Positions 1 through 5,674 of a stretch of DNA of 8,705 bases are shown here, piece by piece; the stretch's first letter is position 1; every line of letters begins with the position of its first letter. Where the stretch lies: positions 1 through 8,705 of the forward strand of contig CALMRM010000135.1 of the NCBI GenBank assembly GCA_937871605.1. The letters are read 5' to 3'. The position numbers and the translations under genes were made by a program. The notes under the pieces were generated by a model. That model saw only the letters and a list, made by a program, of their open reading frames with translations, searched no databases and was not told the origin of the DNA. Source of the stretch: an uncultured Terriglobus sp. (lineage in GTDB: Bacteria; Acidobacteriota; Terriglobia; Terriglobales; Acidobacteriaceae).

Positions 1-54
1 AACCCGCGACCAACAGCTTGGAAGGCTGTGACTCTACCACTGAGTTACTCCCGC
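1..54 (-). tRNA. tRNA-Gly (anticodon TCC), 3' part cut by window edge
   Basis: Read on the minus strand the gene starts GCGGGAGTAACTC at position 54. A 7-nt acceptor strand is followed by a D arm (ACTC/GAGT) and an anticodon stem ACAGC/GCTGT enclosing the loop CTTCCAA, which gives anticodon TCC for glycine. The T stem begins (GCGGG) and the window ends in the T loop, so the 3' acceptor strand and any encoded CCA lie outside. It is the last gene seen in a four-tRNA cluster and follows tRNA-Thr(GGT) after 79 bp. Confidence 0.95.
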
Positions 55-97
55 CTGTGTAGCGAGTCAGCCAGTCAACGAGTGGGCACGTCAGCCC

Positions 98-117
98 ATA
101 TGCGCCAGCGAGCATAT
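98..117. other. Small inverted repeat in the Thr-Gly tRNA spacer
   Basis: The spacer between the Thr(GGT) and Gly tRNAs contains a perfect 6-bp inverted repeat, ATATGC (98-103) and GCATAT (112-117), around an 8-nt loop. In the tRNA precursor this could form a short hairpin, perhaps near a processing site. The stem is short and no run of T follows on either strand, so it is not a canonical terminator. A role is only inferred. Confidence 0.3.
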
Positions 118-133
118 CGCCTGATACAAACTC

Positions 134-208
134 TGGAGCTGATGGAGGGGCTTGAACCCTCGACCTCTCCCTTACCAAGGGAGTGCTCTGCCACTGAGCT
201 ACATCAGC
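134..208 (-). tRNA. tRNA-Thr (anticodon GGT)
   Basis: On the minus strand the acceptor 5' strand GCTGATG (208-202) pairs with CATCAGC (144-138), followed by discriminator T and an encoded CCA (136-134). The anticodon stem is CTCCC/GGGAG around the loop TTGGTAA, giving anticodon GGT for threonine. The T arm carries GGTTCAAGCC. The 75-nt length with CCA is typical. Its first bases overlap by 5 bp the stop-codon end of the small ORF at 204-395, so cleavage at the tRNA 5' end would remove that ORF's stop codon from the message. Confidence 0.97.
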
Positions 209-395
209 CTTTGCCACGGTCCGCCTGCTGGTGCTTCCACCGCCCCAGCACTACGCGAAACGCGAAAACCCCTAACACCACCCACGCCAGCGCCCGGTAC
301 CTGCCCGGCTCCATTGTGAGCCCTACCCCGAGGGCGGCACCGGCAAGCACCAGCAGCGCGACGATCATCCGCTGCTGCGACCCCGGTCCGTTCAT
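204..395 (-). CDS. Small predicted two-helix membrane protein inside the tRNA operon
   Basis: This 63-residue ORF lies in the unusually long gap between tRNA-Tyr and tRNA-Thr(GGT) and is read in the same direction as the tRNAs. Residues about 10-28 (MIVALLVLAGAALGVGL) and 35-50 (ALAWVVLGVFAFRVVLG) form two hydrophobic stretches, separated by a short polar turn with Glu and Arg. The C-terminus is basic (RWKHQQADRGKG). This pattern looks like a real small inner-membrane protein rather than a random frame. No strong ribosome-binding site precedes the ATG at 395, and Met10 is an alternative start. The TGA stop lies at positions 206-204, inside the tRNA-Thr acceptor stem. The overlapping 70-residue frame at 199-411 is Arg/Ala-rich and looks like a shadow. 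Function is unknown, and I recognise no named family. Confidence 0.55.
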   Translation of the reverse strand: MNGPGSQQRMIVALLVLAGAALGVGLTMEPGRYRALAWVVLGVFAFRVVLGRWKHQQADRGKG

Positions 396-419
396 CGGTT
401 GCTACCAACACAAATCGTA

Positions 420-506
420 TGGTGCACAGGGGAGGATTCGAACCTCCGTAACGCGTTGCGTGGCAGATTTACAGTCTGCTGCCATTAACCACTCGGCCAC
501 CTGTGC
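420..506 (-). tRNA. tRNA-Tyr (anticodon GTA)
   Basis: On the minus strand GCACAGG (506-500) pairs with CCTGTGC (430-424), followed by discriminator A and encoded CCA (422-420). The anticodon stem is CAGA/TCTG around CTGTAAA, giving anticodon GTA for tyrosine. The long variable arm (about ACGCAACGCGTTAC) makes this a class II tRNA of 87 nt, as expected for bacterial tRNA-Tyr. It follows tRNA-Thr(TGT) after 30 bp and probably shares its transcript. Confidence 0.97.
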
Positions 507-536
507 ACTTCGCCCATTGCCCGACTGGTGAGGAGT

Positions 537-612
537 TGGAGCTGGCGAAGGGATTTGAACCCCCGACCCTCTGATTACAAATCAGATGCTCTACCGGCTG
601 AGCTACGCCAGC
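537..612 (-). tRNA. tRNA-Thr (anticodon TGT), first gene of the cluster
   Basis: On the minus strand GCTGGCG (612-606) pairs with CGCCAGC (547-541), with discriminator T and encoded CCA (539-537). The anticodon stem CTGAT/ATCAG encloses the loop TTGTA region, giving anticodon TGT for threonine. The T arm reads GGGGGTTCAAATCCC. It is the second Thr isoacceptor here and the most upstream gene of the cluster. Its promoter should lie in 613-732, but I could not identify a convincing -35/-10 pair there. Confidence 0.97.
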
Positions 613-684
613 CCGCATTCTGAGCTGTTTCTGCTCCGTCCCTGCCAGTACCCGGACAACAAACAACGCAGCCAAGAGATGCGC

Positions 685-708
685 TGCGCTAAGAAGTACT
701 TTAGCACA
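685..708. terminator. Stem-loop between the alditol oxidase gene and the tRNA cluster
   Basis: An 8-bp stem with one mismatch (685-692 with 701-708, core GCTAA/TTAGC) encloses an 8-nt loop. It starts 25 bp downstream of the stop codon at 733 of the minus-strand oxidase gene and upstream of the tRNA promoter region. The position fits a 3' end structure that separates the two transcripts. No T-run follows on the minus strand, so it is not a textbook intrinsic terminator, and the stem may simply be a 3' stabilising hairpin. Confidence 0.3.
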
Positions 709-732
709 GGGTAGTTGCCGTGGTTGGCTGCA

Positions 733-2100
733 TCAGGCTGTGAAGATGTTGCGGCGCAGGTAGTCATTCCGGAACTTGCCCTGCGGGTCTAGCGTGGCGG
801 CTAACTGGCGGAACTGCGGCGTTGCGGGGTACTGCTTTTGGATGTAGCTTCCCTGCAGTTCGAAGATTTTGCCCCAGTGCGGACGCGGCGCAAAGGGCAC
901 CAGCGCTGCCTCGATCTCTGGCAGCAGCTTGCGGACGACGACTTCCTCTGGCTTCCAGGTAAAGTGGATGGCCAACGAGTCGCGCCGGTAGGCCATGCTC
1001 ATGGGCAGGTCGTCCGCGGCGATGGTGCGCAGTTCCGTGATGAAGAGGTGCGGCGTGATCTTGTCGCGCAGCTGCTCCACGGCGCGGATGGCGCGGTAAC
1101 CATCCTTACGGTCTACAAAGTATTCGGTCTGCAACTCCTCGCCGTTGGATGGGGTGAACTCCATTTTGAAGTGCGGCATGCGCAGGTACCAGGGGCCCAC
1201 CGAACCCATCTGCTCGGTACACGCCTCGGCGTTGTTGCCCACGATGGGGTGCAGCTTTTCTTTCTGCAGGGTGGCGCCGTAAAAGGTGGGCGGCAGCTGC
1301 CGTTGCGGTGCTCCAGCGATGGCGCGGTCCTTGATCCAGACCTCGCTGGCGCTGTTGCCCTGCCAGTTGGTGAACAGGCTGACGTTGTAGCCCGCGCCCA
1401 TAATGGCGTCCAGGTTGTGCTCCAGCTGGTCGAACGACAGGTTCTGGTAGACGACCTGCGACATGTCGAAGCGGGGCAGGAGGTCTAGCGTGACGCGGGT
1501 CAGCACGCCCAGCGCGCCCAGGTGAACGACGGCCAGGGGAAAGCGCTCCGGGTCTTTGTCGCGTGAAAGGGTGACGGTCTGGCCGTCTGCTGTGATCAGT
1601 TCGATCGCCCGAACTGCTGTGGCCAGATTCTTGTTGTGGATCCCAGAGCCGTGGGTGGCTGTGGCAATGGTTCCGCCCACGGAGATGTGTGGCAACGATG
1701 CCAGGTTGTGCAGCGCAAACCCCGCGCGGTCCAGCACGGGTGCCAACTCGCCATAGCGGACGCCCGCGCCCACCGTGGCGGTTTTGGCGGAACTGTCGAT
1801 CTCAATGCCCTTGAGCGACCGCAGGGAAAGCTGCGCGTGGTGGCTGTCTGCGATGTTGTTGAAGCAGTGCTGCGAACCCAGCTGCTTCAGTTCCGGCTCC
1901 TTCGCCAGGATTTCGCGCACTTCGGCGGCATTGGCCGGGGCGTATACGCGGTCTGTGCCGTAGCGCAGGTTCTTGGACCAGTTGGTGCGGGGCACGTCGG
2001 CATGGTCGTTCAAAGGGGGATCCATGGCGAAGGCGTTCACATTCACTACGGTACCGGCCATCGCCAGGGCCGAAGTTTGCAGCAGGGTCCGCCGGTTCAT
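733..2100 (-). CDS. aldO: Exported FAD-dependent alditol (xylitol/sorbitol) oxidase, AldO family
   Basis: This 455-residue protein should oxidise the terminal hydroxyl of sugar alcohols to an aldose, passing electrons to oxygen to give H2O2. An N-terminal PCMH-type FAD domain (about 45-215) holds LGSQHCFNNIA, whose His78 matches the histidine that binds FAD covalently in Streptomyces AldO, and SLPHISVGGTIATATHGSG (135-153). The C-terminal ALO-type domain carries TELRT (Glu356, Arg358), HFTW (Thr381) and RPHWGK (Lys411). With Ser135, these match the AldO substrate-binding residues Ser106, Glu320, Arg322, Thr345 and Lys375, so activity is likely intact. The first 25 residues form a signal peptide with an Arg-Arg pair (NRRTLLQ) and an AFA cleavage site. 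Tat export of the folded flavoprotein is an inference, because the motif is weak. The start at 2100 is supported by GGAGA 8 nt upstream. The gene stands alone and diverges from the gene at 2246. L-gulonolactone oxidase-like activity is the main alternative. Confidence 0.92.
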   Translation of the reverse strand: MNRRTLLQTSALAMAGTVVNVNAFAMDPPLNDHADVPRTNWSKNLRYGTDRVYAPANAAEVREILAKEPELKQLGSQHCFNNIADSHHAQLSLRSLKGIEIDSSAKTATVGAGVRYGELAPVLDRAGFALHNLASLPHISVGGTIATATHGSGIHNKNLATAVRAIELITADGQTVTLSRDKDPERFPLAVVHLGALGVLTRVTLDLLPRFDMSQVVYQNLSFDQLEHNLDAIMGAGYNVSLFTNWQGNSASEVWIKDRAIAGAPQRQLPPTFYGATLQKEKLHPIVGNNAEACTEQMGSVGPWYLRMPHFKMEFTPSNGEELQTEYFVDRKDGYRAIRAVEQLRDKITPHLFITELRTIAADDLPMSMAYRRDSLAIHFTWKPEEVVVRKLLPEIEAALVPFAPRPHWGKIFELQGSYIQKQYPATPQFRQLAATLDPQGKFRNDYLRRNIFTA

Positions 2101-2107
2101 GCGCTTT

Positions 2108-2112
2108 TCTCC
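2108..2112 (-). promoter_or_regulatory. Ribosome-binding site of the alditol oxidase
   Basis: GGAGA on the minus strand ends 7-8 nt before the ATG at 2100. This is an optimal Shine-Dalgarno spacing and fixes the start codon, which in turn keeps the full signal peptide. Confidence 0.8.
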
Positions 2113-2133
2113 AAAGGGACGGAGTCATCGTCT

Positions 2134-2143
2134 CACAATTGTG
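2134..2143. promoter_or_regulatory. Perfect palindrome, possible operator in the divergent promoter region
   Basis: CACAATTGTG is a perfect 10-bp palindrome, 33 bp upstream of the oxidase start. A second palindrome, TGTGCACA, lies at 2161-2168, and its core GTGCAC recurs at 2226-2231 just before the ribosome-binding site of the divergent gene. They sit in the 145-bp divergent region, where a regulator could act on both genes. Binding by any factor is inferred from symmetry and position alone. Confidence 0.3.
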
Positions 2144-2233
2144 GCGGCGCTTGCCGCGCGTGTGCACAGAGCATCGTAATCCCATGCAATAGGCCGTCGG
2201 CTATGCTGTTTAGGATTGCAAAATCGTGCACTT

Positions 2234-2238
2234 AAAGG
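2234..2238 (+). promoter_or_regulatory. Ribosome-binding site of the secreted hypothetical protein
   Basis: AAAGG lies 7 nt before the ATG at 2246. It supports that start over the in-frame TTG at 2216, which would add ten residues ahead of the signal peptide. Confidence 0.7.
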
Positions 2239-2245
2239 CGTTGTT

Positions 2246-3127
2246 ATGCACTTTTTGTCCTCTCGTCTGCATGTTTTCGCATGCAGTTTCGCGCTTTTTG
2301 TCACGCAAGTGACACTAAAAGCGCAGGAGCCGGTTGCCGGGCCCTTGCCGCAGCTGCAAAGCGCTCCGGCGGCGGGCAACACCACCGCGGAAGCGCCGCT
2401 GCAACACAAGGTGCTGAGCAACGAGGCCATCGTCAAAATGACCCATGCCGACCTGGGAGACGACCTCATCCTCCAGGCCATCCGCGTGCAGCCGGGCGAC
2501 TACCGCACCGGACCGGACGACCTAGTCGCGCTCAAGAACGCGGGCGTTTCCCAATCATTGATTTCTGCCATGCTGGCGCACAGCAGCGGCCTGCAGCAAC
2601 ACCCGGCACCCGCGCCGGTGGAGGTGGCACCGCTGTCCGTCAACACCGATGACCCCGGCGTGTACTTCAAAAACCGGCAGGGCAGCTGGGAAGAAGTTGG
2701 GGCGGAGCTGGTACGGTACCGGGACGGTGGCGCGCTCAAAAGTCTCGCCACCAACAACATCATTAAGAAGGACGAGAATGGCGTGGTGAGTGGGCCGAAG
2801 TCGAAGCTCAGCCTACCGCTGGGCACCGACTGCCTTATTCTTACGCCGGCCAACGTCGAGGGCGTGGAGTACGTGATCCTGCGCTTCCGGCCCAAGGGCG
2901 ACCGCCGCGAGTTTCGCGTGAAAACCGGCAACGTATTTCACTCCGAAACGGGCACAGACCGCGACGCCCTGGACATCCCGGTGCACAAGGTGTCGCAGCA
3001 CCTGTACGGCTTTACCGTGCCGCACGACCTGCAAAAGGGCGAGTACGGCGTGCTGGCCCCGGGCGGCGCGTCCACCCCGGGCATCAGTCACGCGGGCAAA
3101 ATCTACACGTTCTCCATTACGGAGTAG
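2246..3127 (+). CDS. Secreted protein of unknown function with a helical acidobacterial module
   Basis: This is a 293-residue protein. The first 26 residues form a signal peptide with a hydrophobic core (VFACSFALFVTQV) and probable cleavage at LKA/QEP, so the product should be periplasmic or outer. A Pro/Ala-rich linker follows. Residues about 56-110 form a compact helical module, with VLSNEAIVKM, DLILQAIRVQPGDY and DDLVALKNAGVSQSLISAML. This pattern of paired helices (lack of response to, or sensing of, anything is not known) recurs in secreted acidobacterial proteins. After a second Pro-rich linker, residues about 135-293 look like a beta-rich domain (GVYFKNRQGSWEEVGAELV, YGFTVPHDLQKGEYGVL) ending in KIYTFSITE. 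I recognise no catalytic motif and assign no function. The start at 2246 is chosen for its Shine-Dalgarno and because it opens the signal peptide. The 3' end overlaps the convergent ClC gene by 11 bp. Confidence 0.85.
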   Translation: MHFLSSRLHVFACSFALFVTQVTLKAQEPVAGPLPQLQSAPAAGNTTAEAPLQHKVLSNEAIVKMTHADLGDDLILQAIRVQPGDYRTGPDDLVALKNAGVSQSLISAMLAHSSGLQQHPAPAPVEVAPLSVNTDDPGVYFKNRQGSWEEVGAELVRYRDGGALKSLATNNIIKKDENGVVSGPKSKLSLPLGTDCLILTPANVEGVEYVILRFRPKGDRREFRVKTGNVFHSETGTDRDALDIPVHKVSQHLYGFTVPHDLQKGEYGVLAPGGASTPGISHAGKIYTFSITE

Positions 3128-4544
3128 TGACCGTGACGGGCACGGCCTCTGTGTGAAGGGCCGCAGGCAGCGGTTCAGTGAGTATCTCCTCGGGCAGGGC
3201 ACTCACGCGCTGGTCGCCGGAGATGGAGGCGTCGCCGGAGATGGCGTAGGCCACCGCCGCGCCGATGAGCGCCGGGATCAGGTAGGCGTGGCCGCCCGTC
3301 ACCTCGGCCACAAACACCACGGCCGCCAGCGGTGCCTTGTACGCCGCGGCGATGAACGAGGCCATGCCCACCACAGCGTAGAGGCCAACGAAGCTGCTGT
3401 GCACCACCGTCTGCGAAAAGATGATGCCCACCGCGCCACCCGTCAGGAACATGGGCACAAACATGGCACCCACACCACCGGCGGCCAACGTAAAGGTGGT
3501 GGCGGCCAGCTTGAACAGCGCAAATACAGCCAGTTCCAATGACGTGTGCGACTCCCGCAGGATGGACTCCACCGCCTCGTAGTTCGGCCCGATGGGAACC
3601 AGCGAGCCGGGATAGATCCACAGAAAGAGAACGCCGCATAGGCCGGTGAGCGCGCCGCCAATACCCAGCTTCATCCACAGCGGCGCGGCCTGCCGCACCA
3701 CCCATCGCCGCGCATGGCGAAAGGTAATGACAAAGGTCATGGCGATGAGTGCGACCACTGCGCCCAGCACAGCACACCACAGGAGGTCGTGCATGGTGTA
3801 CATGCCCTGCGTGGCAAAGTTGAACAGCGGCTCGCTGCTGACCAGCGCGCCTAACGTGAAGTACGACACCACGGAGGCAAGCAGCGAGGGGAGCAACGCC
3901 TCATGCGCCAGATCGTCTTTGTAGGGCATTTCCAGCGCAAAGACCACGCCGGTCAGCGGTGCGCGAAAGACGGCGGACATGCCAGCGGCAGCGCCGCAGA
4001 TGAGCATGATGCGGCGGTCGCGCTCCGTAAGCCGCAGCCGCTTGATCCACTGCAGGCGAGCCCACAGCCACGTGCCGATGGCCGCGCCGCCGTAAATGCT
4101 CGGCCCTTCCAGCGCGGAACTGCCGCCCAGTCCTACGGTCATGACCGAGGCCAGCAGCTTTGCATGTACGGGCCGCAGCTCCATCTCGCCGCCATGCTCG
4201 TGGTAAGACTTGATGACCTCTTCGGTGCTGTGCTCATTGGGGTCGGGCGTAAAGCGCTGCATCAGCAGGCCCACCGCTGCCAGGCTGGCGGCGATACCGG
4301 GGATAATGGCCCAGTGGTGCCGCAGGTAAAACGCAAGCATGCGCGGCCACAGCTGGTGCAGGGTGGCGACTGCGACCAGCGTGATCAGCAGCCCGGAGAG
4401 CACGCCGATCAGCGGTGCAATCAACAGCCACTTGTGCAGGTTGCGCGTATAGGTTGCGCCCAGGTCTTCGCGCACCCTGGGTGCCAGCCGGCGCAGCAGC
4501 GCATAGCGGTACGGCGCTGGCTGTACGGTCGGCTCTTCGGTCAC
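3117..4544 (-). CDS. ClC-family chloride channel/transporter without CBS domains
   Basis: This 475-residue integral membrane protein should move chloride or related anions across the inner membrane. Family signatures appear in order. HSTEEVI (105-111) stands in place of the usual GSGIP. GGSSALEGPSIYGG (140-153) contains Glu146 at the external gating-glutamate position. FRAPLTGVVFALEM (193-206), GVGAMFVP (357-364, the GxFxP motif) and YKAPLAAVVFVAEVTGG follow. About ten or more hydrophobic segments span residues 38-436, and the protein ends soon after, with no CBS domains. In the alignment anchored on APLxGxxFxxE, the internal proton glutamate (Glu203 of E. coli ClC-ec1) is Met206. The inner-gate tyrosine (Tyr445) appears to be Ser442. 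The start is uncertain: GTG at 4544 has no close ribosome-binding site, GAGAGG lies about 17 nt upstream, and the frame is closed by TGA at 4574-4572. No fluoride riboswitch was seen upstream. Confidence 0.93.
   Translation of the reverse strand: MTEEPTVQPAPYRYALLRRLAPRVREDLGATYTRNLHKWLLIAPLIGVLSGLLITLVAVATLHQLWPRMLAFYLRHHWAIIPGIAASLAAVGLLMQRFTPDPNEHSTEEVIKSYHEHGGEMELRPVHAKLLASVMTVGLGGSSALEGPSIYGGAAIGTWLWARLQWIKRLRLTERDRRIMLICGAAAGMSAVFRAPLTGVVFALEMPYKDDLAHEALLPSLLASVVSYFTLGALVSSEPLFNFATQGMYTMHDLLWCAVLGAVVALIAMTFVITFRHARRWVVRQAAPLWMKLGIGGALTGLCGVLFLWIYPGSLVPIGPNYEAVESILRESHTSLELAVFALFKLAATTFTLAAGGVGAMFVPMFLTGGAVGIIFSQTVVHSSFVGLYAVVGMASFIAAAYKAPLAAVVFVAEVTGGHAYLIPALIGAAVAYAISGDASISGDQRVSALPEEILTEPLPAALHTEAVPVTVTTP
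3213..3244. repeat. Short direct repeat with 18-bp period inside the ClC gene
   Basis: GTCGCCGGAGATGG occurs at 3213-3226 and again at 3231-3244. The 18-bp step is in frame and encodes ISGDAS followed by ISGDQR near the end of the last membrane helix. It may be a small in-frame tandem duplication, or chance similarity, because ClC proteins often have an SGxxSxYxxQ pattern here. Confidence 0.5.
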
Positions 4545-4638
4545 GGGTGGAATGGGCAGCGCCTCTCTGCTTCACTGTTTATCTTCGCAGGAGCGGAGCG
4601 TCTTGCCCAAACAGCAGGGCCTGCTAGGTCGCATCCGC

Positions 4639-4644
4639 TATGCT
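4639..4644 (+). promoter_or_regulatory. Candidate -10 element for a leaderless transcript
   Basis: TATGCT ends 6 nt before the ATG at 4651. That is the spacing expected if transcription starts at, or one base from, the A of the start codon. No Shine-Dalgarno is present. The same GCTATGCT octamer occurs at 2200-2207, ahead of the gene at 2246. No good -35 hexamer is visible, so this is a suggestion from position and one hexamer. Confidence 0.35.
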
Positions 4645-4650
4645 TCTGCC

Positions 4651-5622
4651 ATGACCTCCCAGCCACGGCGCCGGGCGTACACGCTTCTGATTGCAGCGCT
4701 GGTGGTGGTTGCGCTGGGTACGCTGCTGTTTATGCGCTTCCATGCACCGCCAGAGGTGGCGCGCCTCCTGCCAGAGTCGGACGCGATCCTCTACCTGAAC
4801 CTGAAGCCCGTACGGGCTGCATCGCATTTTGACCGGCAGCCGGTGCAGCCCTCGCCGGAGTACGCGAAGTTTATAGCCGCGACCGGCTTCCAGTGGGACC
4901 GCGACCTGGACCGCGTAGCCGTATCACTGCACCGCATGGCGGACCCCGCCGGACCCAACGGACCGGTGGCCTACACCGGCGTGCTGGAGGGCCGGTTTGA
5001 TGCGGGGCGGCTGCGGCAGTACCTGCAGGGCAACAGCACCGGCAGGGAACTGTACGCCGGGCACGAGGTGTACACGCTGCCCGGCAATGATGGCCGCACA
5101 CTGCGGGTGTGTCCGCTGGGCTACGACCTGCTGGCCGCCAGCAACATGCCCCTGCCAGAGCAAATCCACTCCGTCATCGACCGCTATGTGGCGGGTGCGT
5201 CGCCGTTCTCCGGCTCCTCGCTGCTGGCGCTACGCTACCGGCAGGTGCCATACTTCGCCTTCGCATGGGGCATCGGACACGTGGGGCTGCCATTCAGCGA
5301 CCGTGGCCGCATCCAGGTGTTCGGGCTGACATTGCCGCTGTCGGAAGACACGGACTTCATCGCCTCGCTCACCTATCGCGGGACGGTCCACCTGCGGGTC
5401 GAGGAACTTGCTCCCAGCGAAGCCGATGCCGGCCAGACCGCGACCAACCTATCCACCATCCTGAACCTCTTGCGCGGGTTTATGCCGAGCGGTGGGCCAC
5501 AGCAGGACCATGGCTTTCAGCAGGCCCTGCAGTCGCTGACGGTACAGCAGGCCAGGTCGTCCGTGGTGCTTACCGGCGATCTCCCGGCGCAGGGATTACG
5601 GACTAGCGCTGCACTGCCGTAG
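4651..5622 (+). CDS. Membrane-anchored hypothetical protein
   Basis: This is a 323-residue protein. After a basic N-terminus (SQPRRRAY), residues about 11-29 form one hydrophobic helix (LLIAALVVVALGTLLF). The rest is soluble and probably on the outer face of the inner membrane. It starts with LLPESDAILYLNLKPVRAASHF and contains the stretches RDLDRVAVSLHR, VAYTGVLEGRFDAGRLRQYL and LPGNDGRTLRVCPLGYDLLAASN. These read like a conserved alpha/beta domain of unknown function that I associate with acidobacterial genomes, but I cannot name a family. The open frame extends to 4552, but the region before 4651 lies in the promoter gap and is not hydrophobic, so ATG 4651 is preferred. It lacks a ribosome-binding site and may be leaderless. 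It is 52 bp upstream of the sugar dehydrogenase-like gene and may be cotranscribed with it. Confidence 0.8.
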   Translation: MTSQPRRRAYTLLIAALVVVALGTLLFMRFHAPPEVARLLPESDAILYLNLKPVRAASHFDRQPVQPSPEYAKFIAATGFQWDRDLDRVAVSLHRMADPAGPNGPVAYTGVLEGRFDAGRLRQYLQGNSTGRELYAGHEVYTLPGNDGRTLRVCPLGYDLLAASNMPLPEQIHSVIDRYVAGASPFSGSSLLALRYRQVPYFAFAWGIGHVGLPFSDRGRIQVFGLTLPLSEDTDFIASLTYRGTVHLRVEELAPSEADAGQTATNLSTILNLLRGFMPSGGPQQDHGFQQALQSLTVQQARSSVVLTGDLPAQGLRTSAALP

Positions 5623-5674
5623 CGGCTCCCTGCGCGGAATAGCGCGCGACAGCGGAACCCTGCATCCAAGTAGC

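Noticed and set aside
28..531. 167-codon plus-strand frame through the tRNA cluster
   Set aside because: It runs antisense through three tRNA genes and has no family-like or hydrophobic pattern.
469..675. 68-codon minus-strand frame with AGVAQPVEHLICNQRVGGSNP-like text
   Set aside because: This is the familiar false translation of tRNA genes; it reads straight through tRNA-Thr(TGT) and part of tRNA-Tyr.
613..732. Promoter of the tRNA cluster
   Set aside because: A promoter must exist, but no -35/-10 pair with acceptable match and 16-18 bp spacing could be picked. TTGGCT with GGTACT was considered and is too weak.
838..1488. 216-codon frame opposite the alditol oxidase
   Set aside because: It is antisense to a gene with complete family motifs, as expected in GC-rich DNA, and has no ribosome-binding site or recognisable domain.
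4545..4650. Fluoride riboswitch ahead of the ClC gene
   Set aside because: The conserved GGNGAUGG...UUCGCC pattern of the crcB motif was not found in the upstream gap on the minus strand.
3903..4832. 309-codon frame opposite the ClC gene, running into the next gene
   Set aside because: It is Gln/Arg/His-rich, typical of antisense translation of membrane-protein codons, and overlaps two better-supported genes.
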